DNA from: Sinonovacula constricta
Lineage: Eukaryota; Mollusca; Bivalvia; Cardiida; Solecurtidae
DNA: 64,000 nucleotides
NCBI GenBank assembly: GCA_007844125.1
Contig: CM017567.1
Span: 32,794,665-32,858,664 of the forward strand
Direction: 5' to 3'
Shown: positions 1 to 12,900 of the stretch, in pieces
Numbering within the stretch: position 1 is the stretch's first letter
Layout: each line of letters opens with the position of its first letter
Position numbers and translations under genes: made by a program
Notes under the pieces: generated by a model
The model's database searches: none
What the model saw: the letters and a program-made list of their open reading frames with translations, nothing else
What the model was told of the DNA's origin: nothing

Positions 1-312
1 AAAGACACAGGACAAAGGTATTTCAAGTTCAAGCCAAGTGAAAAGTAAGAAGATTTTTTTATGATTCTAAAAGAGCAAACACGACAGTTACCGCCTTGGA
101 GTAATCAGTCGGAAATATGGGCCGACTTGGGTGCTTAAACTGGTTTTACAGAGCTATAACCTCGCACCTCCTAGTGGATTTCTCAAATGCAAGCAGCGAA
201 AAGAAAACTGATCTATTTGAATACAAAAATGTCCAAGCGCTGATGTCTTCTTGAATAAGTTATGACGAAAGTAGTGATGTCATTGAAAAATAATGTCCAC
301 AGTGTTAAGAAA
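1..312 (+). repeat. dispersed repeat R1, copy 1 (left end cut by window)
   Basis: This matches 30062-30385 on the same strand nearly throughout, sharing the blocks ttaccgccttgga, gtgcttaaac, gtccaagcgctgat and tgacgaaagtagtga. R1 is my label for an unclassified interspersed family with at least eight copies in the window. It has no open frame, no tRNA-type promoter boxes and no recognised terminal repeats. A short self-complementary pair (cagtcgg / ccgact) sits in its centre. It could be a non-autonomous DNA element or the tail of a longer retroelement. Confidence 0.7.
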
Positions 313-3035
313 AGAAAGGGGTATTATTTCGATTAGAAAAACTAAACAAAAATGGTTGCTTATAAGCGAAATTAACCTTTTGAATCAAGGAAAACCATGA
401 CCAGAGAAGAATAAATGGTTGTAGCATCCTGTTCATCTGAAGATGGTATTGAGAAAGTCCAGTGTCCATCAAAGGAAATATATCCTTACAGGATGAATCA
501 AATGAAAACATAGATTACATGCACGTGGATACTTTTTACGACCGCCACACTGCACAAGTAAGTTGTTGTGATAATGCATAAGAATATGACGCATTGACTG
601 CGTGAAATTGTCCACCCGTAACAATGCCTGTGGGTATTTGTCCGCACTCTTCTAGAAGCCCATGACCCGACACCATAAATGGAGGGTCTGATATGAGTAT
701 ACATTAAATACTGCAATTATTAAATGCGATTGTTGAAATTTTAGACAACGAGTTTTCAGTACTTAATGAACGCAAATATTAGATTGTATTTATCCCATAA
801 CCAAAACATCAGTTTTTGGCATCATAATTTTATATTATGAACAGCCGGCCTTGAATTTGTCTTATTCGGTGTGGTAGAATCCGCACGAAAATAGTTCCAC
901 TCTTTACTCTTTAGTTTAATTAAGGGCGTTGCATTCTTTATAAACTAAAACAACCTCAATAGGTCATGCACATTTCTTCCTGTTAATTATTGGCGTATGA
1001 CAATGAAATAAGAATGCACATTGTAAAATTTATCTGATAGAAAGAAGTTTTACACACAAAAAATGCTCAGAATTATGCTATATGTCATGGCATTTGTAAG
1101 ATAAAACATATACAAAGCGACAAAAACCAAAAAGTTTCCATGAGGCTGAATGACAGACGGATTTACGGATAAACAGATAGACACATAACTATGCCGTGTG
1201 AGAAAGAGAAAGATAAGACAAGAAGAAGAATAAGAAGAGAGAGGAGAATGATATGGAAAGAGAAAAAGCGAGGACCCGTAGCAGCAAATGACAATAGAAG
1301 ACTGTAACTGAATATAGTTTAAGGCTTTTACATACCAATGATAAGTTCAAGCAAAATAACGAAATCTCTAACTGAGACGATGCAGAAAGTGTGTACAATC
1401 ATTTAAATGGTTAATCTTAGAACGTCTTTTTTGTTTACGATTTAACAGAAAAAGAAAACTGGGTACGCAAAAAACTATGAACAGTGTAATACAAGCACAC
1501 TTCGTAATTTATCTTAACTCTTTTTTTATATGATTTTAACAAACGTTCTTTGAACGTGTGTGTGTGTGGCTGAGTGCCAAAACTCTCGAAAATAACTTGA
1601 TGTTTTGTCAAACTTACGACTTGTTGCTACAAGAACCTCTTGTGCTAAAGTATATTCTGTATACATCTAGAACAATCACGTTTCTCTAAGTTTTTGTCTT
1701 TCTTATCCTTCTGTATCTTTCTGTATCTCGGTCTATATTTCTCTTTATTTATATATTCAGGATTCTAGATTTGCAAAGAATTCAGCTATACAATATAGAC
1801 AACAAAATGTACAGCATGAAGTATCTACAGTGTAATACCTCATTCACTCATTGTTTCATGGTAAGTCGTTTTAGAAAAAATTACCGTATCTCTTTACGGC
1901 ACAATGTTGCTAAACTTTTATATGATGTACCAGATTTTCAAAATAAGACAGCTACAGAATCAAGTATTAGAAAAGTTCTCTCAATATATTTAACACTGTA
2001 ACATAAATTTCAGTGATAAAGAACATATTTGCTTTCCACAGTAAGTGGAAATTAAGAACGTGATTTTGTTCGATTTTGAACCATTGCTAGAACATGTCAT
2101 ATCTTTTATACACAAAGATAGGTAAACATTTAGGTTTATTATATGAAATGAGTCATTATACGCTACAAGAAGCAATACAATTTTTATAGATATACTTTGT
2201 AAAATTAATAAAGTAAGTCGGTAAAATATAGTTCAACTGTAAATAACTGACATGTAATTCAACCTAGGGCAATATTCTTAAGGAGCAGCCCCAAATCATA
2301 ACGCGATAAGTATGACCATTTCAAATCGTTAGAACATGTTTATTGCCGGACGACGGACATGAACATTTAAAACGTTAAAACAATATTACGAAACAGAAAA
2401 ACAACAACAACACAACAACAATAACACAACTCGCAGTTCAACTGTATTTGCATCTTTTCTTACCATAACCATTCAATGTACACATTTCTGTTTTACTCTT
2501 GAGAGCACGTTTTCATCATTTAACATTTCCATTGGCTTTGATTGATCGTATTTGTATTTATTGTGTAGATTGTCATTAGAAAACATCTTTCTCAACCACA
2601 TTTTTAGAATTCTTGTAAGATCAAGATAGACATCGTCTTAAACATATAACCCAGTTTCACGGATGAAGCATTTCATCCAGAGGATACGTGTTCATGCATT
2701 TTATTTGTTCTTGTTAAAAATGGCAGGAGCAATGTTGACGAAATACATGAGTAAATCATTTGTTGATATTTCTATCGAAATAGCTGCTATAAATGCAAAA
2801 ATGTGTGTCTTTCCACTTAAATGCAAAGGAGTAGATTAAAAAAAAAACGACCAGTAAAGACGTATGTGTCAGTCGGTCTGTAGCTTTACGACCATGACCA
2901 ATATTGACAGATTTGAATACATTTTCAGTTACAGTCATTCTCCCCGGAATGCACTTCTGTCGACTAAGAGCCGCACAATCTGAAACGCAACACTCGTTTA
3001 ACTTCTGGAACAAAAATTAATATTTTGATTTTATT
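313..3035. other. AT-rich stretch without recognised genes
   Basis: Only short, low-complexity or non-conserved ORFs are present. A purine-rich (GA/AAG) run lies at about 1199-1275 and explains the hydrophobic, serine-rich minus-strand ORF there. No repeat module shared with the rest of the window was recognised. Confidence 0.5.
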
Positions 3036-3037
3036 CA

Positions 3038-3092
3038 GTCATCATCATCAACAACATCACCATTTTCGTGATGATCATCGTCGTCGTTATCA
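3038..3092. repeat. degenerate (ATC)n / (GATC) microsatellite
   Basis: Repeated atc and cat triplets run through here, followed by gatgatcatcgtcgtcg. It is a short simple repeat. Confidence 0.7.
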
Positions 3093-3182
3093 AAAATACA
3101 ATCCGCTTAAGGTGTATGAGACGGGCAATTATGAGTTTTTGTCAATCTAATTTTTAAAACTACAGTTCTGGAACCGTAACCG

Positions 3183-3365
3183 TGCGATTACGTTCGATGT
3201 ACGATACCATGTGCGGTTTTTACACGATATCATACACGTTACGGTTCGATACCATACACGATATGCATTACGATAGAAAATCTACACGTTACGATGCGAT
3301 ACGATGTACGCTTCGATACAACATACTGTACTGTTTCCGTTTACGTCACGTTACACGAAATACCA
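3183..3365. repeat. degenerate CGATAC / CGTTACG minisatellite-like block
   Basis: The words cgatac, acgatat, acgttacg and tacgat recur about every 10-20 bp over 180 bp, in both orientations. The block is much richer in CpG than its surroundings. The 68-aa frame read here is a product of the repetition. No fixed period is evident. Confidence 0.5.
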
Positions 3366-3824
3366 TGACAAATGCGGCATGTTATTAAAGTAAAGGTTCA
3401 ATCAGCCTATTTATACTGTACCAACTCGGTTTAGTCCAAATCGTTCTGCCCCAATCGGCCCACTTCCAGCGCATATAGGCGGTAATGTTTTCACACCTTT
3501 CAAATGAGACAATACAACTAATCCGTCTAAATGCTAAAATGTGTAGGCAAAGTAAGTGACGCCAATATGATAGCCTGCTTAAACATTGAACACGTGTGTA
3601 AAAATGTACCATGTTAAGACAAATTAATTTAAATCTGTAATTTCCTAACATTCTTTCACTACTCTTCTATACATGTATAAGTGCTTTTCTTTCTTTCCTT
3701 GCGGTGATATAACATATTTCATTTCGTCTTTATTTCAACACTTCTTCTTACAGTTAACCTTTAATATAGATAGTTAAAAAATGCAACAACAACAACAAGA
3801 AAAAGACATATCACATCTGATATA

Positions 3825-4280
3825 TCAGCATTAACTCACTGATAATGCTGAAAACAGCTGGAATAATTCAAAATGAGGCCGTCTCTGCATACTTTGCTGT
3901 TTACACTCCCTTTTTTACAGTAGCTTTTGGCTTGGAATAAAATAAACTGCTTACTATTGACATCTGTTGAAGCTGCATTGTCTGACTTCAAATAAGTTAT
4001 GACCATGGTTGACAGGTTAAATAATAGGCTTTCTCAAATCAATAAACAACCTCTCTTCTCATTTCACTGACTTTAGTCCATGGTTATTAATACACAGCTA
4101 AGTCTCAAAACAAGACATGCTGTATGTACACGCTACGTGCACATGCTACGTTTGAAAGAAATACTTACTGACTGAAGACAGTATATAATCCTGTCGTACA
4201 GGCAACAAATAGAATATGTCGATTTCAGCGAGAGATCGCCACCGTAAATCTTGCGTATATTGAATATCCTGAATATCCTA
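3825..4280 (+). repeat. module D, copy 1 (degenerate)
   Basis: Collinear similarity to 26203-26740 and 40060-40640. Shared landmarks in order are cagcattaactcactg, tgacatctgttgaagc, the acgtgcac..gctac block and agaatatgtc...gagatcgc. The exon-like segments seen in copy 2 are not intact: the copy-2 donor cannot be found and stop codons interrupt the second segment. It may be a remnant of an older, more leftward unit of the tandem array, or a dispersed copy. Confidence 0.5.
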
Positions 4281-4565
4281 GATATCCTGAAGAGACCTAT
4301 ATCGCCATACATTGTTTGTAGATTTTAACCTTAAATATATGTTATTGTGCAAAAAAGTTTCCAATTAAGTTTTCTTCTGTATGAAGATTAGAAGTAAAAT
4401 AACAGATTTTTCTTATACTTAAGTTTCAGTCTTGCTAATTTTGATACAATTGTATAAACAATTATAAAATAGGGTAAAGTGCACATGTTTAATAGGATGC
4501 CATATTGGTATTTTTGGGAACTTAACATTGGTTTCACAAATGTAGAGATTGTGAGGAAACAATAT

Positions 4566-4790
4566 AATTCAAGAGAAAGACAATTGAGAGAGAGAGACAA
4601 ACACAGAGAAAGAAAGAGATAGACAGACAGAGAAACAAAGACATGTAGACAGACATACAGACAGACGGGCAGACAGATATACAGGTAGGCAGGCATACAG
4701 ACAGTCAGACAGACACATACACACATACACACATAGACAGACAAACAGACAGACACACAGACAGACGGAGGGAGAGAGAGAAACAGAAAG
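4566..4790. repeat. (GA)n / (CAGA)n purine-rich microsatellite
   Basis: Imperfect ag, agac, acag and cacacata repeats. They generate a spurious minus-strand ORF of 122 aa made of CVCV/SLSL-type runs. Confidence 0.85.
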
Positions 4791-5163
4791 ATTATTCGTT
4801 TAGACGTTTATATTATTTACATTTGTTCAAATGGCTGTTATAATAATAGAAGTTGGACATTGTACATATTATAGTATTTACATGCGAAATGATAACCAAT
4901 TCATATTTTGATTAGCAATTGATACACGATACTTTGTAAAACTTTATGCTAACCAATTTGTCAATTTAGAAGCATGTGTCTGCAAAGGTTTCAATTTACG
5001 AAAAAATAAAATAGCCAACTATAATGCTACAGTTGCACTTCTGTCGCGGGTAGAAACAGAAATAAGCAATATGAACACTTTGTGTGAATTGGTTCAGTGA
5101 GTGTCCTGCGTCGTTACAAGAACGTCTCTCAATACACAGGTGTACAACGTTGTCTTGTTTTTA

Positions 5164-5905
5164 TTAGATGACACCGGAGTACTAAGTTGACTCATCCCCA
5201 TTGGATGACACTGGAGTGCGATTGACTCGTCATTATTAGATGAAACTAGAATATAAGGTTGCCTCGTCTTTATCGGATGACACCGGAGTACTAAGTTGAC
5301 TCATCCCCATTGGATGACACTCGAGTGCGATTGACTCGTCATTATTAGATGAAACTAGAATATAAGGTTGCCTCGTCTTTATTAGATGACACCGGAGTAC
5401 AAGGGTGTCTCGTCTTTATAAGATGACACTGGAGTACCAGGTTGACTCGTCTTTATTAGATGAAACCTGAGTTCAAGGTTAACGCGTCTTTATTAAATAA
5501 CACTGGAGTACAAAGTTGACTCGTCATTGTTAGATGACACTAAAGGGCAAAGCTGACTGATCTTCATTGGATGACACTGGCGTGCATTTGACCCGTCATT
5601 ATTAGATGGAACGAGAGTGTGAAGTTGACTCGTCTTTATCGGATGACACTGGAGCACAAGGTTGATTCGTCATTTAAAGATGATACTGGAGTACAAGGTT
5701 GATTAGTCATTGTAAGATGAAACTGGAGTACAAAGTTGATTCGCCATCGTAAGATGACACTGGAGAACAAAGTTGATTCGTCAATGTAAGATGAAACTTG
5801 AGTACAAAGTTGATTCGTCATTGTAAGATGAAACTGGAGTACAAAGTTGATTGGTCATAAATAGATGAAACTGGAGTGCGAAGTTGACTCGTCTTTACTG
5901 GAGTC
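5164..5905. repeat. 37-bp minisatellite, about 20 units
   Basis: Each unit begins with a variant of agatgacactggagtacaa followed by ggttgactcgtcattatt. Unit starts fall near 5166, 5203, 5238, 5276, 5313, 5348, 5384, 5421, 5459, 5496, 5533, 5570, 5605, 5641, 5678, 5715, 5752, 5789, 5826 and 5862. The first six form two near-identical three-unit blocks about 108 bp apart, so there is a local higher-order repeat. The 61-aa minus-strand frame inside is open only by repetition. Confidence 0.9.
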
Positions 5906-6919
5906 AAACAACGTTGAACTATACATTTAATATAAAACTCTAATAACTACGAACCTAACTTACTTTAAGACATTTTGCTAAATTGTTTCCCTGAAATTTT
6001 CCAGCCATTCCTTTTAACTCGCTAAGTATTTCCTAGTTTTTCGAATAGCTTGAAATTAGATACCTAAAGTTGCATATTAATCTATGATGGATAAAAGTAT
6101 GTTAAAACTTATTTTTTTTTCAGAGAGACATGACTAAAATCTTGTATTATGGCTTATTACACATGTTATATATATATATATATATATATTATACCCGCTA
6201 TCTAAAAGATAATACAACTATATAGCTTCCTGGTGAAGTGTGGCTTGTAATTATCGAAATAAAGACCCTTTTTCAAACTTTTTCTGCAAGGGAAGTTATC
6301 GGAGAGTGACTAGATGATTTAATATACATTTCAGTACTGTGAAGAACGATATAGTGATAGTAGCTTAAATATGTGGGAAATTGCTACTTTATTCATTAGT
6401 CAGAGTCTTTTATACCGGAACAAAGTTATAGAAAGCAAATTGAATAACTTTTCAAAAACCAGTTGCTAACGCATACTTTTACTTATTCATAAAAGGACAA
6501 TTGTACAATTGTTAGCTATGTTATCAAAATTGTATCTTGAAAGAATGGAAATATAGCAATACATAAAACGCCATGGCTTGTCTCTTGTAGTTTTGGCAAC
6601 TAACACAATTTGAATATTGTTTTTGAATAGTATATTAATTAAATATGTATATTTTAAGCAGAACTATTAGAATTATTGTGTAGTTGTCAGACACACTGCA
6701 AGACATTGCATCTGGTAGTACCGTTAAGAACACTATGTGATTAAAATGATTAATTCCTTGTCAGTTGGCTTTTTATCATAATATGTGGGAAGGTTTATCT
6801 CATTGCAGATGGCTGTGATTGAAATTTGTGATAGTAGTGCTTCACAACATGAGTATGATATCATCTATTTTTCGATAAATTATTTTCACTTATCACAAGA
6901 CGGCCAAATGACAATATAT
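5906..6919. other. AT-rich stretch, no recognised gene
   Basis: Contains a short (AT)n tract at 6167-6189 and otherwise unremarkable AT-rich sequence. Confidence 0.5.
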
Positions 6920-7200
6920 TGGGATGGGATTAGCCGGCATTTTTGCCGATACTGTGCAGCGACATTTCTATCATTATAGCACAGGGGCACTTATGAGGTG
7001 CCCAGGGACTGAACAAGGCCGGTCCATTATACTGACACCGGCGAGTCAGTTAGGCGTAATGCTGTCCCCTTAGCCCCGAGCGTAAGGAGGGAAGCCACAA
7101 CTACCACCTTTAAAGTGTTCGGTTTGACCCGACCGGGGTTTGAACCCACGACCTCCCGATCCACAAGCCGACGCTCTACCATCTGAGCTATTGCGGCCGG
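6920..7200 (-). mobile_element. tRNA-derived SINE, family A, full length
   Basis: On the minus strand the element begins at 7200 with a tRNA-like head. Its A box (TAGCTCAGATGG) is at 7190-7179 and its B box (GGTTCAAACCC) at 7146-7136. The body carries a shared block (AGTATAATGGACCGGCC, GGGCACCTCATAAGTGCC, TATCGGCAAAAATGCCGGC) and ends in TAATCCCATCCCA. Imperfect flanking repeats (acaatatatt / actatatatt) look like a target-site duplication. Head-less copies of the body occur at 51766-51959 and 58196-58353. The short plus-strand ORF at its left edge is not a gene. Confidence 0.85.
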
Positions 7201-7800
7201 TACTATATATTGTTTCCGTCATTTGAGAACTTATTTATAGAGCAAAGTTCTGTCAAATTATGCCATTAAATGGTATTATTTAAGCTAACTTAAAAGAGAA
7301 ATGTTACCCATATTTCTATTGATAAGAGAAAAATTAACATGTTAACATGACAAGTGAAATGCAAATTATAGCTTCAACAATACTGCAACAGTTTTTTTAA
7401 AAATTAGATCTGCAATTGATTATAGCAATTACTTACTGTAATTCAAGTTTAATGGAATTTCTTTTTTAATTATAACTCTTATTTATTTCGAAAGATCGAA
7501 GGATAAAGCTGCCGCTTTATAACTATAATGCAAGCTTTTCATGAACACATTTTTAAGAAATCAAGGCCATTACTTGAGATCTATAACCTTTTTTTGGAAT
7601 CCGTATCCTTACTCGAACTATGTAGCTATCCTAGCACAACACGATTTACTCTATGGTAAAATCTGTGTTAATATTTGCTAGAAGTATTAATATCATACTT
7701 TATGTACATTTCTACAAGTTATGTCTGTTATCTGATGACATAGGTTTTCAGTATAACTGATGGGTTTTAGGTAGCAACATTCGTAAATCATACATACATG

Positions 7801-7856
<56 letters not shown>

Positions 7857-8428
7857 GTGAACAAAGACCTTACTATTACGCATAACCGTGAATACAATTG
7901 CAACATTGTCATTATTTCATATAGTACGACGCCCTTTCTAAGAAAATAACTGAATTTTCAAAAACAAAAGGATGCGTAGGCGAGACCCCCAAAGGGTCGT
8001 GCAGAGCATGCGATGTAAACATGAAGATTACAATCATGAGGAATAACACTCACACAGTCGATTCATTACAGAAATATTACAGAGTAATGAACCGTAACTC
8101 TGATGGAAACTAGAATATCTGCTACCTTGCTTTTCTCCTTGTTGTCTGCTACATTTGCAATTTTAAGCTGCATTGCAAATCGGTATACTTGTTTTATTTT
8201 GTAAAATAAGTCCTCCTCAAACAGCGGATTTTTACCTATTATTGCCTGATAATTTTTATGACCGCAAGCTCCACTTTATTTTTGCAAGCTACACTGTTAA
8301 AAGTTTGGAACACTCGTTTTTTTTCCCTCTGAAAACGGTCTCACAGAACAACTGCAATATAATTTAAGTGTCCGCTAAACTATCGTCTCATTTTCCCTTC
8401 ACTGAGCAGAACCAATTAAGGGATGGTT
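7201..8428. other. AT-rich stretch, no recognised gene
   Basis: Holds an (AT)n microsatellite of about 51 bp at 7802-7852. Nothing else was recognised. Confidence 0.5.
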
Positions 8429-8535
8429 GTGAAATCGGGATATCTCAACCCATGGTGAACTATTTTAACAGGATTGAGACTTTGCGAGTTTTCCTTAAAA
8501 TTTGTCACACGGGGTTTGTGATATCCCGATCTCAC
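8429..8535. repeat. imperfect inverted repeat around ATCGGGATAT
   Basis: The left arm (8429-8451) contains atcgggatatctcaaccc and the right arm (8512-8535) contains gggtttgtgatatcccgat. The arms are about 23 nt with three or four mismatches and a 60-nt spacer. It may be part of a foldback or MITE-type element whose limits I cannot define. The 86-aa minus-strand ORF spanning it is probably not coding. Confidence 0.5.
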
Positions 8536-9796
8536 AGGTAATACTACGATTGTTTTTCTTTTCTCACTAAACCCCGAGCAAAAACATATTTTATAACAGC
8601 TTATTTTATGTGTTATACCAAATATAATACAAAAAAGGGCATGGGTTTCAGACACCCACGGCTTAACACATTGCATGGGGTTAAAAGTAAATATAACAAT
8701 TGACAGATTAGTTCTTATAAAGAAAGCTATTCATGTTCACCAACTTTTTACCTAGTGTTTGTTTCGCAAACGATTTAGTTATTGCGCTCTTAAAAGAATA
8801 TACAAGATCAAACTTTCTTTGGGTATTAATAATGTATATATAAACACGGAAAGCTAAAAATATTAGTCGAGACACAGTGCATTACAGTGAATTAAATGAT
8901 TAGCGTGTGTGCTTATGGTCCTCTATATAATTTTAACACGCGTTACAATAAAACAGCTAAAATTGTTTATACTAAAATGATGTATACACATTAACATGCG
9001 CTGAGTATTTTATACCGTCAGCAGCAAATTATACCACTGTAATATTATTCGTAGCATGTAATAATTCTAAGCTGTTCATTAAAAGAGACTACCAAGGAAT
9101 TCAGGGCTGATGTTACAGATCAAAAATCATTAATTTGTCTTTAATGTGAAAATGCTGAAAAACATACTGTATCAAATCGACGACTTAAAGCCCAGAAAAT
9201 TCTGCAGACAAACCACCATGCATTATGCTATGTTGTTACTTTCTATCTGATACTTGATCTGTTTGGTTGTTTTCTGTTAATTATTTTTTGTTATTGCAAG
9301 TTGCATGGTTGTATTTGGCCTTATCGGTTTCTGTCGCGAAACATAGCAAAACAGCTGCAAATACAATGCATTCCATATGAGACGTCTCTCTCCTCAGTGG
9401 CGGCAATATCATTGAGAAAACAACGAATTTCAATTTAGTCCATGAGAATAAAAATATTATGTCTAATAATATTGAACACAAATGTATAAATATCATATTA
9501 TATGTCCATTTATTGTATTAACTTATCAAATATGTTGTTTAATGACTGCAGGATATAACGTTGTCATAAACTTCTTACATAAGATATCTCCATCTACCTT
9601 AGCGCTATTTCTGTTTACATTGTTGAAGTTTTGTGGGTTTTTTTAAAGAAAATTAGTCAATGGGACAGCATATCTACATCAATAGTTTTGTCAAATTTTG
9701 ACACACAATAAAAGTTCCATTAATGAGTTGGACTAGAATTAAGATTCTTATCTCTAAGTAAAAATGACCATTTAAGATATGATTGCCAAGGACATG
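8536..9796. other. no recognised feature
   Basis: AT-rich sequence with only short ORFs. No module similarity was noticed. Confidence 0.4.
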
Positions 9797-9915
9797 TGCG
9801 ATTCCTTCAGAAGGTTTTCTTCCAAGGCGGTAACAGTCGGGTTTGCTCTTTTTGCTAAATGACTCATCACAGATTTGTTTTTACTTTTACATTTGGCTTG
9901 CATTTGAACGCATAT
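9797..9915 (-). repeat. dispersed repeat R1 fragment
   Basis: The plus-strand text ccaaggcggtaac...ctcatcacagat...catttggcttgcattt is the reverse complement of the R1 segment running from the gacaaaggcaaac region to ttaccgccttgg. It compares best with 32800-33025. Confidence 0.55.
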
Positions 9916-12900
9916 GTCTTGTACCTTTTCGAATTGTTTATATATGCAGCAATGTTTAGAGGACTTTGTGATATATTCTTATTCATACATCATTTGTAAA
10001 CATACTTTAAAGGAGAATACTTGTGTCAATGTTTATTCTGCGGCAATTATTTTTCCGTCACTTCAGGTGATAAATATATATATCATATATTCACATTATA
10101 TAAAAGCTTATTCTGAATGTATTCGGAATGTGGGCCTTGTATAATTCGATCTGAGTGTTTGTCCTTTGTGTATAATGATACATGCCGATGTTTTGTGCAA
10201 ACCATCAATCTCAGGAAACTCAATTACAAAGAAAATTCTCAGTTAAAAATCAGAACACACAGAACAGATGCACTTTAGTGCGTGAAGAGATTTTTTACGA
10301 GCGTGACTGTCAAAGATATTTTTATTTTTTTGAATCTAAAAAGATCAGATGCGTTTGAATCATTTTTATCTGAGAGATTCCAAGAATACAAATATTTATC
10401 ACAACGATAATTAAAGTCGGGAAAATCATGCGATGAATGTCATTGTTTTCAACAATGGGAAATTTGCGATATACTCTTTCCATTGTTATATGGGCATTAA
10501 TATTTCGTCATGGCAGACAAACACCAACAGTTTTAAGACATACTTAACCTCAAGAGCTTCATCATATTGTTATCCTACTTAAATTTAAACTTTTTATAGT
10601 GAGTATTTGAAATGTCGATATTCATATATATAAAGGTCACATTTTAAGGGAAAAAAGAAGTGTTTTTTGCTATCTTTGACTGATAAATAACAAAAGCCTA
10701 ACGAAAAGGTGTTGATCATTGATTTTCTTTAAACGAGTTATTTGGACTATTTTTTTTTTAAATTTCAGCAACTCTTACCGTAAATTTCCAATTTCAATTA
10801 CCACCTTTTGATAGATGATTATTGTTATCTGCAATGCTTGAATATGTAAACAACAGACGCCTTTTCCCTGCCATGATGTCTGTATATTTTTAACAATGTG
10901 ATACTATTTCAGTACACAGTTAATTTGATCCAATATGGGGATTTGCCCTGCATACGATTGCAACCGGAGTCCTCTGCGTTATGGGTCGATTTTTTTATTT
11001 TCTTCAGTCACACAACAATGAAAGACCTTGGCTTTCAATACCGGACTCTGGGACAAATCAACTAATGGGATATATGAACCGACTCTCAATCGTAATGTTT
11101 GCTCTCTACACTTCGATGAAAAATGTTTTGTACACAGTTCTGTGTTCCTTGGTCGGATTAGATTTAAAGAGAAAATGAAAACTTAAAACTTAAAACTTAA
11201 GACTTAAGATGAAGAAAAACTTAAAAGAAGGTTCCATGCCAACATTATTTAATAAAAAACTACGATGAAAAGTATCGAAGACATTCGTCAGCAAAGGAAA
11301 GAAGGGGAAAGAATGATCGATTTTTACATTAAATGTTTTATTGCTCGTTTTAAAAATTAAAAATAGACACATGTAAGTAGATCGTTTTAATAATTATAAA
11401 TTTGGTAAGAAATGACGAAATAACATGAATTGATGATACTTTTTAAATAAATCGGTGTCTCCAGGTGTCCGCAGCTCTTTATGGAGCTTAATAGGGTATT
11501 GATAAAAAATCTGTTCATGATAAAATATGCAAGTGTACCTAACCAGTGTGTTATTAATATGTCTTTAATTTAAGGCTATGTACAAAAGCTATGTGTAAAG
11601 GAGTTGCGTGCTAGTCACTACAGGTATAAGAAAGCTAAGGAAGTCACACCTGTACAAGTGCACACCATACGTATCTAAAAAGGAGCTGGTTGAAACTCGT
11701 GTGGCTAGAATTAACAGATGAGGAAATTAGGCATGATAGGATATATTTATGCAGTCAAAACATTTTATGCAGGCAGGACCCGCTAAACAAATCTTCAATT
11801 TTGCAAAGCATCATTCAATCACACAATGTGTTATTATAATGTCAATATGCAGTACAAGAACATTTCTTTATTGTAAAATCGGCATATTTACATCTCTAAT
11901 ACAAAAATTATTAACATAATTTATTTAATATCAAAGTTTTTAGTTTTAGTTATATTTTTTTCTAGAGTTTAAAATATTATTTTGCTTCAGGAATTAATAG
12001 CACACATCAATTATACCTTAAACGTATTTGTTTTATTTTATAATTTAGTTGAAATATTCTGGAGAAAATATGTACCTGTACTCATAAATCTTTTTATATG
12101 CAGTATATGAAACATTGGATTGGTGTTAAGAGTTTCTAGAAAGTAATGGGATATGAAAACAGTTCCTTTACATAATAAATGGCTGATAATATATTGTTCT
12201 TACCAAGCTAAAGAAACAAGACAGTTAGACTTGTCTTAAACCGTGTCTTATATATTAAATTAACTTTTAAGAAGGCGTGGTAAATATAAAAAACCTCTTA
12301 AATTGTGCCATTAATTATTATAATTATGATCTCCCAAAATGCAACTTGTAAAAATAACAATGGTAAAATAATAGTATTCTAACAAATGAAAAAGCTTAAA
12401 TATCAGTTTTAAAATTACAGGAGTTTTTAAAATTAATATTTTAATGTATAGCTTGGTAAACACAAAAGGTATCAGCTTTTTGAAATAAGGCTTATTTGTT
12501 TTGCATCATTTGTCATTGGACAATTTTATTACTATCAACATATTAAATGTTAACAATAATAAATGAAGGAGCCGTGTGCAGCCAGCAAACAAATGATCTG
12601 TGGCATTTATGGCCTAAAGGCGATTATTTGGGCAGGGCTCAGCTCAACTGGAAGAAACCTTTGCTGTCATGAAGCAAAATTTTAAATTTGACAGATTGGT
12701 CATTATAACAAAATAGCCAAATAAATATAGTAAATAGCAACACAAAAAGATATAAGAAAAAAAGCTTTGTTCATATTACTGAAGATTTAAAAAAAAGACA
12801 CCCGCGTTGAAATAATTATTACAATGAACGTGGGACGAGGGGCCCTGGAAGTAAGTGTTCGATATTAGATTAGTCCCCTATCAGAAAATAATAGCTGTTT

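Noticed and set aside
5164..5905. CRISPR-like array (about 37-bp period)
   Set aside because: The whole unit is repeated without unique spacers. It is a minisatellite, and the DNA is eukaryotic.
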